Of a DNA stretch of 12,609 nucleotides, positions 12,172 through 12,609 are shown piece after piece. Positions within the stretch are counted from its first letter, which is position 1; each line of letters opens with the position of its first letter. Below the pieces are notes generated by a model that was given only the letters and a program-made list of their open reading frames with translations, did no database searches and was not told the DNA's origin. The position numbers and the translations under genes were made by a program. Source of the DNA: Gammaproteobacteria bacterium (GTDB lineage: Bacteria > Pseudomonadota > Gammaproteobacteria > Pseudomonadales > Pseudohongiellaceae); contig DORE01000041.1 of the NCBI GenBank assembly GCA_003514305.1, positions 1 to 12,609 on the forward strand, given 5' to 3'.

Positions 12172-12357
12172 TTAATCCCGTCCATCCCGCTTATGCCGCT
12201 TCAGTGCATAGAGGCCAACAGCCACAGCAGCACCAGCCGCCAGGAAGTATTCAATATGCACACCATCACCCAGGGCTTCATGGCCGGCATGGCCAAAGGC
12301 AGCGCCAGAGATCAGAAGCAGGCCGGCAGTCAGCGTCAGTCGATTAGTCAGTTTCAT
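12172..12357 (-). CDS. Small exported/membrane protein downstream of ureG
   Basis: This 61-residue protein starts at ATG 12355-12357 with GGAGAG 6 bases upstream, 44 bases after the ureG stop, so it is in the urease operon. It has a signal peptide (about 1-22, GAAFGHA), a His-containing segment HAGHEALGDGVHIEYF after the cleavage region (possible metal ligands), one hydrophobic helix (about 39-53) and a basic tail RHKRDGRD that would keep the C-terminus in the cytosol. The H-A-G-H-E start of the mature part recalls HupE/UreJ nickel-permease N-termini, but the protein is far too short for a permease. A role in nickel supply for urease is a guess from context only. Confidence 0.8.
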   Translation of the reverse strand: MKLTNRLTLTAGLLLISGAAFGHAGHEALGDGVHIEYFLAAGAAVAVGLYALKRHKRDGRD

Positions 12358-12401
12358 GGCTATCTCTCCGTAGTTCGTTTAAATCTCAAAACCCGATGTC
12401 T

Positions 12402-12609
12402 TTACGCAGTCTCAGCAAGCTTCTCAGGCCGGCGCTCCGGCAGCATGCCCCGCTCCAAAATGAAGCTAATGATCGTCTCCAGCCCTACCCCGTCGTACAG
12501 GTTGGTGAACACGAAGGGGCGTTCGCCACGCATTTTCTTGCTGTCCCGCTCCATCACGTCCAGGGAGGCGTGCACCTGTTCGGCGATGTCGATCTTGTTG
12601 ATGATCAGC
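12402..12609 (-). CDS. ureG: Urease accessory GTPase UreG, C-terminal part
   Basis: The window edge cuts the gene; the last 68 codons and the TAA stop are present. The fragment opens with LIINKID, the N-K-x-D guanine-specificity motif of this SIMIBI-class GTPase, followed by MERDSKKMRGERPFVFTNL, the conserved C-terminal block of UreG, and a GLETIISFI helix. UreG uses GTP to deliver nickel to the urease active site together with UreD/H, UreF and UreE. The upstream urease genes should lie to the right of the window. It is read toward the accessory region, and its composition is GC-rich like a resident gene. Confidence 0.93.
   Translation of the reverse strand, partial: LIINKIDIAEQVHASLDVMERDSKKMRGERPFVFTNLYDGVGLETIISFILERGMLPERRPEKLAETA

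Noticed and set aside
1..12609. CRISPR arrays, tRNA/rRNA genes, insertion sequences, integron integrase
   Set aside because: No regularly spaced repeats, RNA gene signatures, transposase motifs or tyrosine-recombinase ORFs were seen on either strand.

Overview
The window reads as a gammaproteobacterial chromosome segment, possibly from a marine genus such as Marinobacter; that assignment is an inference from protein flavour and mixed GC. The right edge is ordinary chromosome: the 3' end of the urease GTPase gene ureG, a 61-residue exported protein and a strong terminator, all on the minus strand. Almost everything to the left is accessory DNA, and nearly all genes are on the minus strand.

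The main result is that two runs of genes look like integron gene cassettes with no integrase in view (a CALIN-like layout, or two arrays whose integrase lies elsewhere). Array 1 (about 11048 down to 7026) has four one-gene cassettes in a row: an OLD-family ATPase/TOPRIM nuclease, a multi-TM protein, a two-TM coiled-coil protein resembling putative phage abortive-infection (AbiC-like) proteins, and a PIN/NYN-like ribonuclease. Each stop codon overlaps or lies a few bases from an attC-like site of about 60 to 105 bp, which has an RYYYAAC-type inverse core, an imperfect palindrome and a GTTRRRY-type core; the next gene usually starts shortly after the core. Three sites show the same detail, an unpaired A in the 5' arm (GGaCAGCA, CCGGaCGGC, GGGaCAG), which also orients them with the genes. 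Array 2 (3334 down past base 1) has a secreted Cys-rich protein, a two-gene unit (secreted tandem-domain protein plus a SpoT/MESH1-like HD hydrolase), and a 42-residue zinc ribbon.

Both arrays start at the same 40-bp sequence (33/40 identical) ending in a GTT core, and in both cases it follows a copy of one NERD-domain nuclease gene. The right copy (11210-11998) is intact. The left copy (about 3367-3745) has lost 62 codons, including the nuclease E-x-K motif, at a 7-bp repeat, has lost its 3' end, and now reads in frame into the first cassette gene of array 2. The 40-bp sequence may be a duplicated attI or an array-start site.

Between the arrays (about 3900-6935) lie non-cassette genes: an alpha/beta hydrolase with a translationally coupled zinc-ribbon membrane protein, a divergent tautomerase with the full cis-CaaD catalytic set, and an operon of an outer-membrane-barrel-like protein and a Cys-rich protein. 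The cassette cargo (OLD nuclease, AbiC-like protein, PIN-like RNase, small membrane proteins) suggests an anti-phage cassette island, but this function is inferred and not shown by the sequence.
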